From Burkholderiales bacterium LSUCC0115 (GTDB lineage Bacteria > Pseudomonadota > Gammaproteobacteria > Burkholderiales > Burkholderiaceae_A), in contig WJBW01000002.1 in assembly GCA_009646425.1 (NCBI GenBank), forward strand, positions 385,878-449,877: a stretch of DNA of 64,000 bases, written 5' to 3'. Position numbers and translations under genes: made by a program. The first letter of the stretch is position 1; each line of letters begins with the position of its first letter. The notes under the pieces are model-generated. The model had not been told where the DNA came from, made no database searches, and worked only from the letters and a program-made list of their open reading frames with translations. Below are positions 1-8,134 of this stretch, piece by piece.

Positions 1-1386
1 GATGACGTCGCCAAGGCGGTGGCCAACGCCCAAGAGGCTTTTGCCAGTTGGTCGCAGGTGCCGCCGCTGCGCCGGGCCCGCATCATGTTCAAGTTTCTGG
101 ACCTGCTCAACCAGCACCGTGATGAGCTGGCCAAGTCCATCACCGCAGAACATGGCAAGGTCTTTACCGACGCCCAGGGAGAGGTCACCCGTGGCATCGA
201 GATCGTGGAATTTGCCACCGGTATTCCACAGTTGCTCAAGGGCGACTACACCGAACAAGTCTCCACCAACATCGACAACTGGACCATGCGGCAGCCCCTT
301 GGTGTGGTCGCGGGTATCACCCCATTTAACTTCCCCGTCATGGTGCCCATGTGGATGTACCCCGTGGCCATCGCCTGCGGCAACACCTTCGTGCTCAAGC
401 CCAGCCCCATCGACCCCAGCCCCAGCCTCTTGCAAGCCGAGTTACTCAAAGAGGCCGGGCTGCCTGACGGCGTCTTCAACGTCGTTCAGGGCGACAAAGA
501 GGCGGTCGATGCGCTGTTGGATCACCCCGATGTCAAAGCCATCAGCTTTGTCGGCTCCACGCCCATTGCCAATTACATCTACGAGACCGGCGCGCACCAC
601 GGCAAGCGGGTGCAGGCGCTCGGTGGCGCGAAGAACCACATGGTGGTCATGCCCGATGCAGACGTGGATCAAGTCGTCGACGCCCTGATTGGCGCGGCCT
701 ATGGCTCAGCCGGTGAGCGCTGTATGGCGATCTCTGTCGCCGTCATGGTCGGTGATGTGGGCCAGAAGGTCATGCCCAAGCTGGTGGAGCGCACCAAGGC
801 CTTGAAGGTTCTCGATGGCATGAACCTGGCAGCCGAGATGGGGCCCATCGTCACCCAGGCGGCTCACGATCGAATCACCGGCTACATCCAGGCTGGTGTG
901 GACGAAGGTGCCAAGCTGCTGGTCGATGGACGTCAATTCGATGCCAAGCAGACCGGCACCGGCTGCGAGAAGGGTTTCTGGATGGGTGGCAGCCTGTTTG
1001 ACCAGGTCACCCCCGACATGAAGATCTACAAAGAAGAAATCTTTGGCCCTGTGCTGTCTTGCGTGCATGTCAAAGACTTTGCCCAGGCTGTCGACCTGAT
1101 CAACGCCCACGAGTTTGGCAACGGCACCAGCTGCTACACACGCGATGGCAACATCGCCCGTGAGTTCGCCCGGCGGATTCAGGTGGGCATGGTGGGTATC
1201 AACGTGCCCATTCCTGTGCCCATGGCCTGGCATGGCTTTGGCGGCTGGAAGCGCTCGCTCTTCGGTGACATGCATGCCTACGGCGAAGAGGGCGTGCGGT
1301 TCTACACCAAACAGAAATCCATCATGCAGCGCTGGCCCGAGAGCATTGCCAAGGGGGCAGAGTTTGTCATGCCCACCTCGAAGTAA
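1..1386 (+). CDS. mmsA: Methylmalonate-semialdehyde dehydrogenase (CoA-acylating), 5' end outside window
   Basis: Converts methylmalonate or malonate semialdehyde plus CoA and NAD+ to propionyl- or acetyl-CoA, at the end of valine, inositol and beta-alanine breakdown (family knowledge). The frame is open from base 1, so the protein is truncated by the window edge: 461 residues are visible of about 500 usual. The GTG at 19 is an internal valine, not a start. The catalytic cysteine is codon 721-723 in the motif GERCMA. The general-base glutamate of ordinary aldehyde dehydrogenases is replaced by asparagine in GAKNH (codon 634-636), the mark of the CoA-dependent branch. The conserved EEIFGPVL motif and a C-terminal [10 protein letters not shown] stretch are present. 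Stop TAA at 1384. Family assignment is firm; exact substrate is inferred. Confidence 0.93.
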   Translation, partial: DDVAKAVANAQEAFASWSQVPPLRRARIMFKFLDLLNQHRDELAKSITAEHGKVFTDAQGEVTRGIEIVEFATGIPQLLKGDYTEQVSTNIDNWTMRQPLGVVAGITPFNFPVMVPMWMYPVAIACGNTFVLKPSPIDPSPSLLQAELLKEAGLPDGVFNVVQGDKEAVDALLDHPDVKAISFVGSTPIANYIYETGAHHGKRVQALGGAKNHMVVMPDADVDQVVDALIGAAYGSAGERCMAISVAVMVGDVGQKVMPKLVERTKALKVLDGMNLAAEMGPIVTQAAHDRITGYIQAGVDEGAKLLVDGRQFDAKQTGTGCEKGFWMGGSLFDQVTPDMKIYKEEIFGPVLSCVHVKDFAQAVDLINAHEFGNGTSCYTRDGNIAREFARRIQVGMVGINVPIPVPMAWHGFGGWKRSLFGDMHAYGEEGVRFYTKQKSIMQRWPESIAKGAEFVMPTSK

Positions 1387-1401
1387 AAGACCACAACTGC
1401 G

Positions 1402-1800
1402 TTAGACGTACTCGGCGACCTCGACCAGATTCTGGTCGGGGTCTCGCAGATAAACCGAACGAATGGGGCCCATGGCCCCTCGACGCGGCACGGGACCTGT
1501 GTCAATCGAAACCCCCACTGCCTGCAAGTGCTGGATGAAATCATCGAGTGGCACCTTGCTAATCAGACAGAAATCTCCTGAGCCAATGGTGGGAACACCC
1601 GCCTTGGTGGGCGTCTCGGTGTCCTTGTCTTGCAGATTGATCTTGAGCTGACCAAAACGCACCGCATACCTGGGCTGGCCCTCGGGTCCTTTGAAGAATT
1701 CACGCTCAAAACCCAGGGTCCTCTCGTACCACTGGGTGGTGGTCTCAATGTCGGTGCAGGTCAAGACGATGTGGTCAATGCGGTCGATCAGGTGGCTCAT
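1402..1800 (-). CDS. VOC-superfamily (glyoxalase-fold) protein
   Basis: A 132-residue single-module vicinal-oxygen-chelate protein. The two half-repeats start DHIVLTCTDIETTTQWYERTL and GAMGPIRSVYLRDPD; the candidate metal ligands are the histidine in DHIVL, near residue 10, and the glutamate in LVEVAEY at the C-terminus. The start is well set: GGGAGATG lies just upstream of the ATG on the minus strand. It ends convergently with mmsA 15 bases away. A close paralogue sits at 51437-51835. Family members include glyoxalase I, extradiol dioxygenases and fosfomycin-resistance enzymes; nothing in the sequence chooses among them, so the substrate is unknown. Confidence 0.85.
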   Translation of the reverse strand: MSHLIDRIDHIVLTCTDIETTTQWYERTLGFEREFFKGPEGQPRYAVRFGQLKINLQDKDTETPTKAGVPTIGSGDFCLISKVPLDDFIQHLQAVGVSIDTGPVPRRGAMGPIRSVYLRDPDQNLVEVAEYV

Positions 1801-1851
1801 GCAGACATCTCCCTAGGGGCTTTTCCGAACTATTAAAAAAAATTTCTCAGT

Positions 1852-1871
1852 GAGATTGTCAATCAAATCTC
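1852..1871. promoter_or_regulatory. Small inverted repeat between divergent VOC and GST genes
   Basis: GAGATT (1852-1857) and AATCTC (1866-1871) form an inverted repeat with an 8-base spacer in the 98-base gap between the divergent genes. It lies about 30 bases before the glutathione S-transferase start, in AT-rich DNA where promoters are expected. It could be an operator, but the arms are only 6 bases and could be chance. Confidence 0.25.
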
Positions 1872-1898
1872 ATCCAACGTTGCAGATAGGAAAACACC

Positions 1899-2528
1899 AT
1901 GATTCGCCTCTGGGGCCGAACCAATTCCATGAACGTCCAAAAGGCTCTCTGGACGCTTGATGAACTCGGCCTGCGCTACGAACGCCTGGATGCCGGTATG
2001 CAGTTTGGCGTCAACAACTCAACCGAATACCTGCAGAAGAACCCCAATGGCAAGGTGCCCCTTCTGGAGGACGATGGCTATGCCATCTGGGAATCACAAG
2101 CCATCTGCCGCTACCTGTGTAACCAGTATCAAGGCAGCGGCCTGTATCCGCTGGATGCCCGCGAGCGTGGTCGGGTGGACCAATGGCTGGACTGGGCCAA
2201 TGCTGGGATCAACAACAGCCTGTCGGTGGTCTTCTGGCAGACCCTGCGTCTACCAGAGGACCAGCGGGATGCTAAGAAGCTGCAGGAGGAGACTGACAAG
2301 ACCGTTGCGGCCCTCAAGGTCTTCAACCAAGGCTTGGTGAACCGGCGCTTTATTGCCACAGACCGATTCAGTCTGGCGGACATGGCCATGGCGCCAGTCG
2401 TCTTTCGGTGTGTCGGACTGCAACTCATCGATCACAGTCAACCGCAGTGGGCCGAGCTGGCTAGCTGGTTCGCCGGTGTAGAACAGAACCAGTGGTTCAA
2501 GAAATGGGTCGTGCAGCCCCTGAAGTAA
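1899..2528 (+). CDS. Glutathione S-transferase family protein
   Basis: Cytosolic two-domain GST of 209 residues, a normal length. The thioredoxin-like N-terminal domain (about 1-80) begins RLWGRTNSMNVQKALW, with a serine/asparagine cluster where many bacterial GSTs place the thiol-activating residue. It contains the NGKVPLL loop with the conserved cis-proline and the WESQAICRYL glutathione-binding segment. The all-helical C-terminal domain carries the RFSLADMAMAP hydrophobic staple motif. It is divergent from the VOC gene. The probable role is glutathione conjugation or reduction; substrate unknown. Confidence 0.9.
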   Translation: MIRLWGRTNSMNVQKALWTLDELGLRYERLDAGMQFGVNNSTEYLQKNPNGKVPLLEDDGYAIWESQAICRYLCNQYQGSGLYPLDARERGRVDQWLDWANAGINNSLSVVFWQTLRLPEDQRDAKKLQEETDKTVAALKVFNQGLVNRRFIATDRFSLADMAMAPVVFRCVGLQLIDHSQPQWAELASWFAGVEQNQWFKKWVVQPLK

Positions 2529-2541
2529 ACGCCTTGGACAA

Positions 2542-3114
2542 CTACCAGGACGACAGTCGCCGTCCGAGCAGCAGCACCGACCGAAGGACCAGGTAGCCCA
2601 AGGCCACACCACCAAGATTACCCATCAGAAGTAGGCCCATGGACGGCAGCGTTGGGGCGGGCGTGGCCTCGCCAGTCCATTGCCAGACAAGCGCCCGAAA
2701 CAGAACATTCAGGAAGCAGGTCAACACCGCAAACACTGCCAGGGTTTTGGGACACGCGTTGATCTCGACGTCGGAGCGCCACTTTCTGACAAGCAACAAA
2801 GCCGCCAACGGGGCCAGCGCGCCAGCCAGGGTGGTCAGCAGTATTACCTGAGGAGCCCACTCCTTGAACACCAATTGGGTCAGCAAGTGGCCCAACGCCA
2901 CACCCAAGACCCCCCCCAGACCTGCAGTGGCAACAGCGACTACCCGAATGAAAGCTGGGAGGTAAATGAGATAGACGAAATCCGGGATAACTTCAAAAAA
3001 ACCGCGAATGCCCACGTTGGCCCAATAGGCCAAGAAGAAGGCCAGTGCATAACCAGCAATCCATCTATCCGCATGCTGCCGAGGCCAGAGTGGCCCAAAG
3101 TCGTACCACCGCAT
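2542..3114 (-). CDS. Integral membrane protein of unknown function
   Basis: A 190-residue hydrophobic protein with about five predicted membrane segments: around residues 20-35, 45-75, 85-110, 125-145 and 160-185. The N-terminus is polar (MRWYDFGPLWPRQHADRW) and the C-terminus basic. A proline/glycine-rich segment (LIYLPAFIRVVAVATAGLGG) is faintly like the MASE1-type membrane sensory module, but no output domain follows, so I do not assign it. It ends 13 bases from the convergent GST and lies downstream of the DMT transporter with a 117-base gap. Codon use and length support a real gene. Confidence 0.6.
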   Translation of the reverse strand: MRWYDFGPLWPRQHADRWIAGYALAFFLAYWANVGIRGFFEVIPDFVYLIYLPAFIRVVAVATAGLGGVLGVALGHLLTQLVFKEWAPQVILLTTLAGALAPLAALLLVRKWRSDVEINACPKTLAVFAVLTCFLNVLFRALVWQWTGEATPAPTLPSMGLLLMGNLGGVALGYLVLRSVLLLGRRLSSW

Positions 3115-3231
3115 TGATCCGTCTCTCCCACCCCTACTTTTTATTATCTGGGGATGACCAAAGACTATCAGAACCAGGCCAAATGAAAAGGGCCCCTTGG
3201 TGTTGGGCCAAGGCAGCCATTACACGAGCGT

Positions 3232-4212
3232 CTAGGTGGACCTCTGGGCCTTGGCGGTTAGCCACAGCCCACCAGCAATCAAGACAAAGCCCAAGGCGTG
3301 GTACCAGTCGGGGGCTTCAGACAACAACACGAGGGACAGAATCGCGGTAAACAATGGAATGAGATTGGCGGCCATGCCGGTCACCGCTGGCCCAGTTCGC
3401 GCAACCGCCAGACCCCAACAACGATAGGCCAGAATGGCCGGCCCAACGGCCACATAAAGAACCCCCAAGGTCAGAGGCCAACTCCAGCTGACTGCCGGGC
3501 TGTGCCCAGTGGCATGCCCCAGCCAGAAGACTTCAAGACCAGCAAACAAGGCGCACCAGGCCAAACCCATCACCGTCTGCGCCTGCAAGTTGGCCGCCCA
3601 GTCTGCCTGAATCTCGGGGTCCGCTTGGCCCGGCCAAGGCCTGGCCAGCAGCCAGCTGTACCAAGCCCAAAGAATGGACGCCAGCAACATCAGCAGGTCG
3701 CCTGGGACCAGGGACAAGGCCAGCAGTCTGTCTAAATCCCCCCGGCCCAACACAACCATGACACCGAACATGGAAGCGGCAACGCCCAGCCAAGACAGTC
3801 GGGCCACCGTCTGGCGATAAAACAGCCGACCCATCAGCAGGGTGAAGAGGGGAATCGCGGAACTCACCAAAGTCACGTTAATGGGACTGGAGGTCTGCAA
3901 GGCCAGGTAGAGCAGGGTGTTGTAGCAGCCCATGCCCAAAAAGCCCAACAGCATGTAGCGTGGCCAGTTTCGCCAGAGCGGCGAGTTGAGCCGCAATACC
4001 CATCCGCCCAGTGGGACCAAAAGGACAAAGACCAGGCCCCAGCGCAACAAGTTGAGCATAATGGGGGGAACAAGATCTTGAAGCAGACGAGCCACCAAGG
4101 CGTTGCCGGCCCAGAGCAATGGTGGCGTCATGAGCAGCGCCATCGTCCCAAGTCCAAAGGCTTGCCCCAATGCAGGCGCTGGGGGCGTCGACGAGTTTTG
4201 CGGCGAGGTCAT
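3232..4212 (-). CDS. EamA/DMT-family transporter
   Basis: A drug/metabolite transporter of 326 residues with about ten membrane helices in two EamA repeats. The first begins around PPLLWAGNALVARLL, with the characteristic R in the NLLRWG segment. The second ends in GPAVTGMAANLIPLFTAILSLVLLSEAP, the typical last-but-one helix region. I chose the ATG at 4212: the longer frame back to 4278 would run exactly onto the start of the divergent apaG. The sequence CAGAAT ends 6 bases before this ATG and may be a -10 box. The substrate is unknown; relatives export amino acids or metabolites. Confidence 0.85.
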   Translation of the reverse strand: MTSPQNSSTPPAPALGQAFGLGTMALLMTPPLLWAGNALVARLLQDLVPPIMLNLLRWGLVFVLLVPLGGWVLRLNSPLWRNWPRYMLLGFLGMGCYNTLLYLALQTSSPINVTLVSSAIPLFTLLMGRLFYRQTVARLSWLGVAASMFGVMVVLGRGDLDRLLALSLVPGDLLMLLASILWAWYSWLLARPWPGQADPEIQADWAANLQAQTVMGLAWCALFAGLEVFWLGHATGHSPAVSWSWPLTLGVLYVAVGPAILAYRCWGLAVARTGPAVTGMAANLIPLFTAILSLVLLSEAPDWYHALGFVLIAGGLWLTAKAQRST

Positions 4213-4277
4213 CTCACTATTCTGAACGAGCTTTGTAGCCTTCACCCAACCCTCACCACTCAACGACCCCAAGACCA

Positions 4278-4667
4278 ATGTCCAATCCCAGCTTCCGAGT
4301 CGATGTTCAAGTCACCTACCTGCCCCACGAGTCCGCACCGGACGATGAACTCTGGGGATTCGCCTACACGATCACCATCACCAACACTGGCGATATTGCC
4401 GCGCAGCTCATGGGTCGACACTGGGTCATCGATGACTCACGCGGAAATCATCAAGAGGTCAAAGGGCTCGGCGTGGTCGGCAAGCAGCCCTATCTGCAGC
4501 CCGGGGAGTCCTTTCAATACACCAGTGGCACTAGGATTAAGAGCCCTATTGGCAGCATGCAAGGCTGTTACTTTTGCATCGCCGATGACACGACTGTGTT
4601 TGAAACCGTCATACCCGCTTTTGCACTGAAGGCCGAGGGTGAAGAGACGGCACGGGTGCTGCACTAG
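4278..4667 (+). CDS. apaG: Co2+/Mg2+ efflux-associated protein ApaG
   Basis: A 129-residue, single-domain beta-sandwich protein, the normal ApaG size. It shows the family core VTYLPHESAPDDELWGFAYTITITNTG, then LMGRHWVIDDSRG, then VVGKQPYLQPGESFQYTSG and SPIGSMQGCYF. ApaG is linked genetically to cobalt resistance and Ap4A metabolism; its molecular role is not settled. The stop overlaps the GTG start of the next gene by one base, so the two are probably translated together. Confidence 0.95.
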   Translation: MSNPSFRVDVQVTYLPHESAPDDELWGFAYTITITNTGDIAAQLMGRHWVIDDSRGNHQEVKGLGVVGKQPYLQPGESFQYTSGTRIKSPIGSMQGCYFCIADDTTVFETVIPAFALKAEGEETARVLH

Positions 4668-5020
4668 TGCCACAACTCCGAGTCTTCTACGACGGCGCCT
4701 GTCCGCTTTGCCAGAAGGAGATTTCGGTCTACCAGCGGGCGGATCGAGCACAGGCAATTGAGTGGTGCGATGTGAGTGACCCGCGCAACACAGCACTGCC
4801 CCTGCCCAGGGAGGCCCTACTCGCCAGGTTTCATGTTCAGCAGATGAATGGGCAATTGATCAGTGGCGCTCGGGGCTTTATCCAGGTCTGGCGTCAACTA
4901 CCTGGTTGGCGATGGCTGGCGTTGCCCGCCAGCATGCCTGGTGTACCGACACTCATGGAGTGGGCCTACCTCGGTTTTCTTCGGGTACGCCCAGCGATGC
5001 AGCGGTTGTTCCGCAGATAA
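4667..5020 (+). CDS. DCC-family (DUF393) thiol-disulfide oxidoreductase-like protein
   Basis: A 117-residue protein with the defining N-terminal motif YDGACPLCQKE, a CxxC of thioredoxin type. The later GFIQVWRQLPGWRWLA segment and the C-terminal helix are also typical of the family. Start GTG at 4667 shares its G with the apaG stop (TAGTG). Members are predicted thiol oxidoreductases with no defined substrate. It is followed 7 bases later by the glycosylase gene, so apaG, this gene and the glycosylase look like one operon. Confidence 0.85.
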   Translation: MPQLRVFYDGACPLCQKEISVYQRADRAQAIEWCDVSDPRNTALPLPREALLARFHVQQMNGQLISGARGFIQVWRQLPGWRWLALPASMPGVPTLMEWAYLGFLRVRPAMQRLFRR

Positions 5021-5027
5021 ACAAAAC

Positions 5028-5720
5028 ATGAGCAGCACAAAGGCCGATCATTTCTCCACCCAGTGGGGCCCCCTTGATTGGTCAGAGTCATGTCAGATCC
5101 TTGCCAATCAAGACGCGGTGATGCGCCAGATCGTGGCGAGTATCGGTGACAGTCGGCTGCGATCACGTGGTGAGCCCTTTACCTGCCTGGCCCGTTCGAT
5201 TGTTGGCCAACAGATCTCCGTCAAGGCAGCAGATGCCGTCTGGTTCCGGCTGTGTGGCCTGCTGGGCCAACAGCCTGATCAGCCCTTGCAGCCAAGCAGA
5301 CTCATTGATGCGGGGGCGAACATTCGTGAGGCCGGCCTGTCCGCCAAGAAATCTCACTACCTATTGGATCTCGCGAACTGGTTCGCTGGCGACCCGGCCC
5401 TGTCGGATCGACTTGCAACCCTCTCAAACGAGCACGTGATAGAGCTCCTCACCGACAGGCCCGGCATCGGGCCATGGACCGCCCAGATGTTTCTGATTTT
5501 TACGCTCATGCGCCCCGATGTCTTTCCAGCAGATGACCTGGGCGTGCTCAAAGCAATAGAAACACTGTATGTCGGTGACCTGCCGATGCTTCAGTCCAAC
5601 CCCACTCTGGCACAACGAAAAAAGCGCGCACTGGCCTTTTCAGAGCGCTGGGCGCCACATCGAACAGTCGCCACCTGGTTACTCTGGCGCAGCCTCGATC
5701 CTGTGCCGGTTGAGTACTGA
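5028..5720 (+). CDS. DNA-3-methyladenine glycosylase II (AlkA-type)
   Basis: A base-excision repair glycosylase of 230 residues that removes alkylated bases. The helix-hairpin-helix appears as LTDRPGIGPWTAQMFLIF. It is followed by MRPDVFPADDLGV, where the second aspartate is the expected catalytic residue. The upstream FTCLARSIVGQQISVKAA segment is the classic substrate-pocket helix. It is shorter than E. coli AlkA because the N-terminal TBP-like domain is absent, as in the Mag/AlkA-core subgroup. I use the ATG at 5028 rather than an upstream frame that would overlap the DCC gene. Confidence 0.92.
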   Translation: MSSTKADHFSTQWGPLDWSESCQILANQDAVMRQIVASIGDSRLRSRGEPFTCLARSIVGQQISVKAADAVWFRLCGLLGQQPDQPLQPSRLIDAGANIREAGLSAKKSHYLLDLANWFAGDPALSDRLATLSNEHVIELLTDRPGIGPWTAQMFLIFTLMRPDVFPADDLGVLKAIETLYVGDLPMLQSNPTLAQRKKRALAFSERWAPHRTVATWLLWRSLDPVPVEY

Positions 5721-5808
5721 TCAGACCGTGTTCAAGTCCCTCGGCTCCTTACCCAAGACGGTCTGACTGATCGGCCTGATCAGCTTCGTCAACGACACAG
5801 CGAGCGAG
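5710..5808 (+). pseudogene. Detached N-terminal segment of the MFS transporter, ended by an in-frame TGA
   Basis: In the reading frame of the downstream transporter, a peptide beginning at TTG 5710 (or GTG 5728) reads STDQTVFKSLGSLPKTV and then meets TGA at 5764-5766. After the stop it goes straight on with LIGLISFVNDTASEMLFP. In this MFS group the first helix typically carries a tryptophan here (PKTVWL-type), so TGG to TGA is the simplest explanation. Other genes in the window use TGA as a normal stop, so a changed genetic code is not indicated. Confidence 0.55.
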
Positions 5809-6900
5809 ATGCTCTTCCCCATCCTGCCGCTATTTTTGACCAGCGTGCTCATGGCGGGACCGAGGGCACTGGGTCTCATCGAGGGCATTGCAGACGCTGC
5901 CTCGAGCATGCTCAGGCTGGCATCAGGCGTCTTTGTCGACAAACTCAGTCGTATCAAACCATGGTTGCTAGTGGGATATGGACTAGCCAGTATCAGTCGA
6001 CCACTGACCATCCTGGCCACCAGTTGGGCCATGCTGATCGGCATTCGATTGGCAGATCGAATAGGCAAGGGCTTGAGGAGTTCTCCCAGAGATGCGCTCT
6101 TGGCCGCATCGGTTGATCGCCGGCAGCATGGGTTGGCCTTTGGCTTTCATCGGGCCATGGACAACGGCGGAGCAGTGCTGGGTCCCATCTTGGCGTTTTT
6201 GCTGCTGCAGGCGCAGGTCTCATACGAGAATATTTTTCTGCTGGCCATTGTTCCAGCCGTGATCTGTATTGGCTTGGTTCTGATCCTGCCCGAGGCGACA
6301 CTGGCCGAACAGGCCAAACCAGTCCCCCTATCGATTGACTGGCGTTATCGCCAACTGCCCCTTCCGTTACGACGGTTTTTGATCGTGGTCGGCCTGTTTA
6401 GCGTCGGGAATGCATCCAATATTTTTCTGCTGCTGAGGGCCAAAGAGCTGGGCGTGCCAGAGCCTCTGATACCCCTTCTGTGGGCACTGGTCTCGCTGGT
6501 GGTAGCCCTGTTATCCACCCCGCTGGCCTCGCTGTCTGATCGGGTTGGCAGACTCCCCTTACTGCTGGTGGGCTATGCGGCCTTTGGCGTGGTTTACCTG
6601 GCGCTGGGCTTTCTGGACCAGAGCACGGGTCTGCTGGCCGTCTTGTTCATTCTGTATGGCGTTTTTGTGGCCGCCACCGAAGGGGTCGAGAAGGCCATGG
6701 TGGCGGATCTAGCGCCCGAGGACCGACGAGGCACGGCCTTTGGCTGGTTCAACATGGTCGTGGGCTTGGCCTTGTTGCCGGCCTCTATCGTCTTTGGCGT
6801 TCTATACGAGAGCCTGAGTCCCGCTGCTGCCTTTGGGCTCTCAGGGGCCTGCGCCTTCAGTGCCTGCTTGCTGCTGTGGCGATGGTTTGGGCGACGCTGA
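5809..6900 (+). CDS. MFS transporter, N-terminally interrupted
   Basis: Major facilitator superfamily protein; 363 residues are readable from the ATG at 5809, against about 385-400 for the intact family. It has about eleven remaining membrane helices. The loop-2-like region is IRLADRIGKGLRSSPRDALLA, followed by FGFHRAMDNGGAVLGPILAF, both typical of the bacterial MFS subgroup whose helix 1 reads NDxASEM(L/I)xPxLPLFL. The first half of helix 1 is encoded upstream but separated by TGA 5764-5766. Translation may restart at 5809 on a protein missing half a helix, or the gene may be dead. It ends directly at the left copy of the tRNA-Thr direct repeat. Confidence 0.7.
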   Translation: MLFPILPLFLTSVLMAGPRALGLIEGIADAASSMLRLASGVFVDKLSRIKPWLLVGYGLASISRPLTILATSWAMLIGIRLADRIGKGLRSSPRDALLAASVDRRQHGLAFGFHRAMDNGGAVLGPILAFLLLQAQVSYENIFLLAIVPAVICIGLVLILPEATLAEQAKPVPLSIDWRYRQLPLPLRRFLIVVGLFSVGNASNIFLLLRAKELGVPEPLIPLLWALVSLVVALLSTPLASLSDRVGRLPLLLVGYAAFGVVYLALGFLDQSTGLLAVLFILYGVFVAATEGVEKAMVADLAPEDRRGTAFGWFNMVVGLALLPASIVFGVLYESLSPAAAFGLSGACAFSACLLLWRWFGRR

Positions 6901-6901
6901 T

Positions 6902-6917
6902 TGGTGCCGGTGAAAGG
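6902..6917. repeat. Left direct repeat (att-like): copy of the tRNA-Thr 3' end
   Basis: TGGTGCCGGTGAAAGG is identical to bases 12275-12290, the last 16 bases of tRNA-Thr including CCA, in the same orientation. It begins one base after the MFS stop codon and is not part of a complete tRNA here. This is what is expected at the far junction of an element integrated into the tRNA 3' end. Confidence 0.75.
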
Positions 6918-7096
6918 CATTTCCATTCCTTGATCCATCGTCACGACCCGCTAAAAGCCTGCGGCTGTCTAGTAAGGTTAGGTTCAATCAAGTTATTTTC
7001 AATCAAATACCTAAAAAGTACCTAAGTCTCTTGCTCCTGTTATCGGTCGACTGGGGGGGGGATTTGACTAGCCATTCCAAGGTGCCCCAGCGATAC
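6918..7096. other. Intergenic stretch at the left end of the island
   Basis: About 180 bases with no credible gene. It holds AT-rich DNA (around 6980-7020) and a run of nine G residues near 7052-7061. I see no promoter facing the hydrolase, which ends at the other side. Confidence 0.5.
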
Positions 7097-7118
7097 AAAA
7101 AAGGGGCCGAAGCCCCTT
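7097..7118 (-). terminator. Rho-independent terminator of the hydrolase gene
   Basis: On the minus strand, AAGGGGC and GCCCCTT pair perfectly around a TTCG tetraloop (7101-7118) and are followed by a run of T (7100 to about 7095). It starts 8 bases after the hydrolase stop codon. A GC stem, UUCG-type loop and U tract make a textbook intrinsic terminator. Confidence 0.9.
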
Positions 7119-7125
7119 CGTTCCT

Positions 7126-8040
7126 CTAGCCCTGATAGACCGGCGTTGGCATTGTGAAATAACTATGCAGTAAGTGATAAACCATCATGTAGTTCTTCTG
7201 TTGAAAACTTGCATGTGAAATACCTTTCATCACGCTGAACTGCTTATCGGTGTTCGGAAGAAGCTTAAAGAAGTCAATTAGGTCATCCATACCCGCTATG
7301 CCGTCGTACTCGCCGCGCAAAATAATCGTAGGGGGTTGGATCTTACGAGGATCAACGAGGGGCAACTTCGAACACATATCCACATAGGTCCCCGTTGGCA
7401 TAGAGTCATCGAGGGTTAGAATCGCGTCTGCAAAAGCCTCGACGGTCTCCTTATCGGCGCAATCGGGATGGTCCCGCTCAAAAATGCTATGGACAAATGA
7501 GCGATCTATGTGACGCCTATTCTTTGCCAAAAATTCTGGGAGCTTCTTCTTGCGCTGCTCAAGGGTATGGCTACCCTCTCCCGTCCACACGAAGGCATCT
7601 AGGGCCAACTTGGCTACTCGCTCAGGATGACGTTCAGCAAACAAAGCTGCCTTGAGTGCCCCCGAGGAGATCCCATACATGAAGAAATTTTTAACGCCTG
7701 TCTTCTGCATGATGTAGGAACTTGCAGCCTCGATGTCATCAGCGCCATTACTGATATCGAAATTTATAGGGCGATGCTTGTCCGAACGGCCATAGCCCTC
7801 GTTATCCATGGTCCACGTGTCGTAGCCATTCGCTACAAACCAGTCCATCGCAGAGGAGAACGGACGATTCGGCACATACAAATCAAAGGTTGGCTGCGAG
7901 GCCATCGATGATCCATGGATGAAGAAAACCGTACCTCGAAAAGGGACATCTGGTGACGCCTTCTTCTCCCAAAGAAACAAGTTGATATCACCTTTTTTTG
8001 TCCAGTGCTCATTACCGCCGGACCAACTTACCTTTGTCAT
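7126..8040 (-). CDS. Alpha/beta-hydrolase fold protein
   Basis: A 304-residue soluble hydrolase. The nucleophile elbow is GISSG (serine near residue 125). The oxyanion strand is TVFFIHGSS near residue 45, the acid is probably the aspartate in RGEYDGIAG, and the base the histidine in GISHAS near the C-terminus. An aromatic-rich stretch (YDTWTMDNEGYGRSD) follows the oxyanion loop as in esterases and C-C bond hydrolases. The ATG at 8040 is preferred to GTG at 8046 because GGAG lies 5 bases before it. No signal peptide, so cytoplasmic. It follows an ABC importer in the same direction and may act on the imported compound. Substrate unknown. Confidence 0.85.
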   Translation of the reverse strand: MTKVSWSGGNEHWTKKGDINLFLWEKKASPDVPFRGTVFFIHGSSMASQPTFDLYVPNRPFSSAMDWFVANGYDTWTMDNEGYGRSDKHRPINFDISNGADDIEAASSYIMQKTGVKNFFMYGISSGALKAALFAERHPERVAKLALDAFVWTGEGSHTLEQRKKKLPEFLAKNRRHIDRSFVHSIFERDHPDCADKETVEAFADAILTLDDSMPTGTYVDMCSKLPLVDPRKIQPPTIILRGEYDGIAGMDDLIDFFKLLPNTDKQFSVMKGISHASFQQKNYMMVYHLLHSYFTMPTPVYQG

Positions 8041-8064
8041 AACCACTCCAAAAAATAAAAAGTC

Positions 8065-8121
8065 TTAATAAGAAAAGCCGTTTCAAACAGCCACCGATCC
8101 TCAAACGAGGGGACGATGGCT
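8065..8121 (-). terminator. Possible terminator between the binding protein and hydrolase genes
   Basis: On the minus strand an imperfect hairpin (GCCATCGTCCCCTC pairing with GAGGATCGGTGGC) is followed by GCTGTTTGAAACGGC and TTTTCTT. It lies in the 94-base gap after the binding-protein stop. If active it would partly separate hydrolase expression from the importer. Pairing has mismatches, so confidence is low. Confidence 0.35.
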
Positions 8122-8134
8122 ACTTAGGATTGGA

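Noticed and set aside
19-21. GTG as a start for the first dehydrogenase
   Set aside because: The frame stays open to base 1 and the coding sequence clearly continues upstream, so the gene is truncated by the window edge.
5764-5766. TGA read as selenocysteine or as tryptophan by an altered code
   Set aside because: Many genes in the window end with TGA, and no SECIS-like hairpin or selenoprotein family applies; a nonsense mutation or sequence error is simpler.
7052-7061. Run of nine G as a phase-variation tract
   Set aside because: It lies in non-coding DNA about 65 bases beyond the end of the hydrolase gene, far from any visible promoter; no evidence for a regulatory role.
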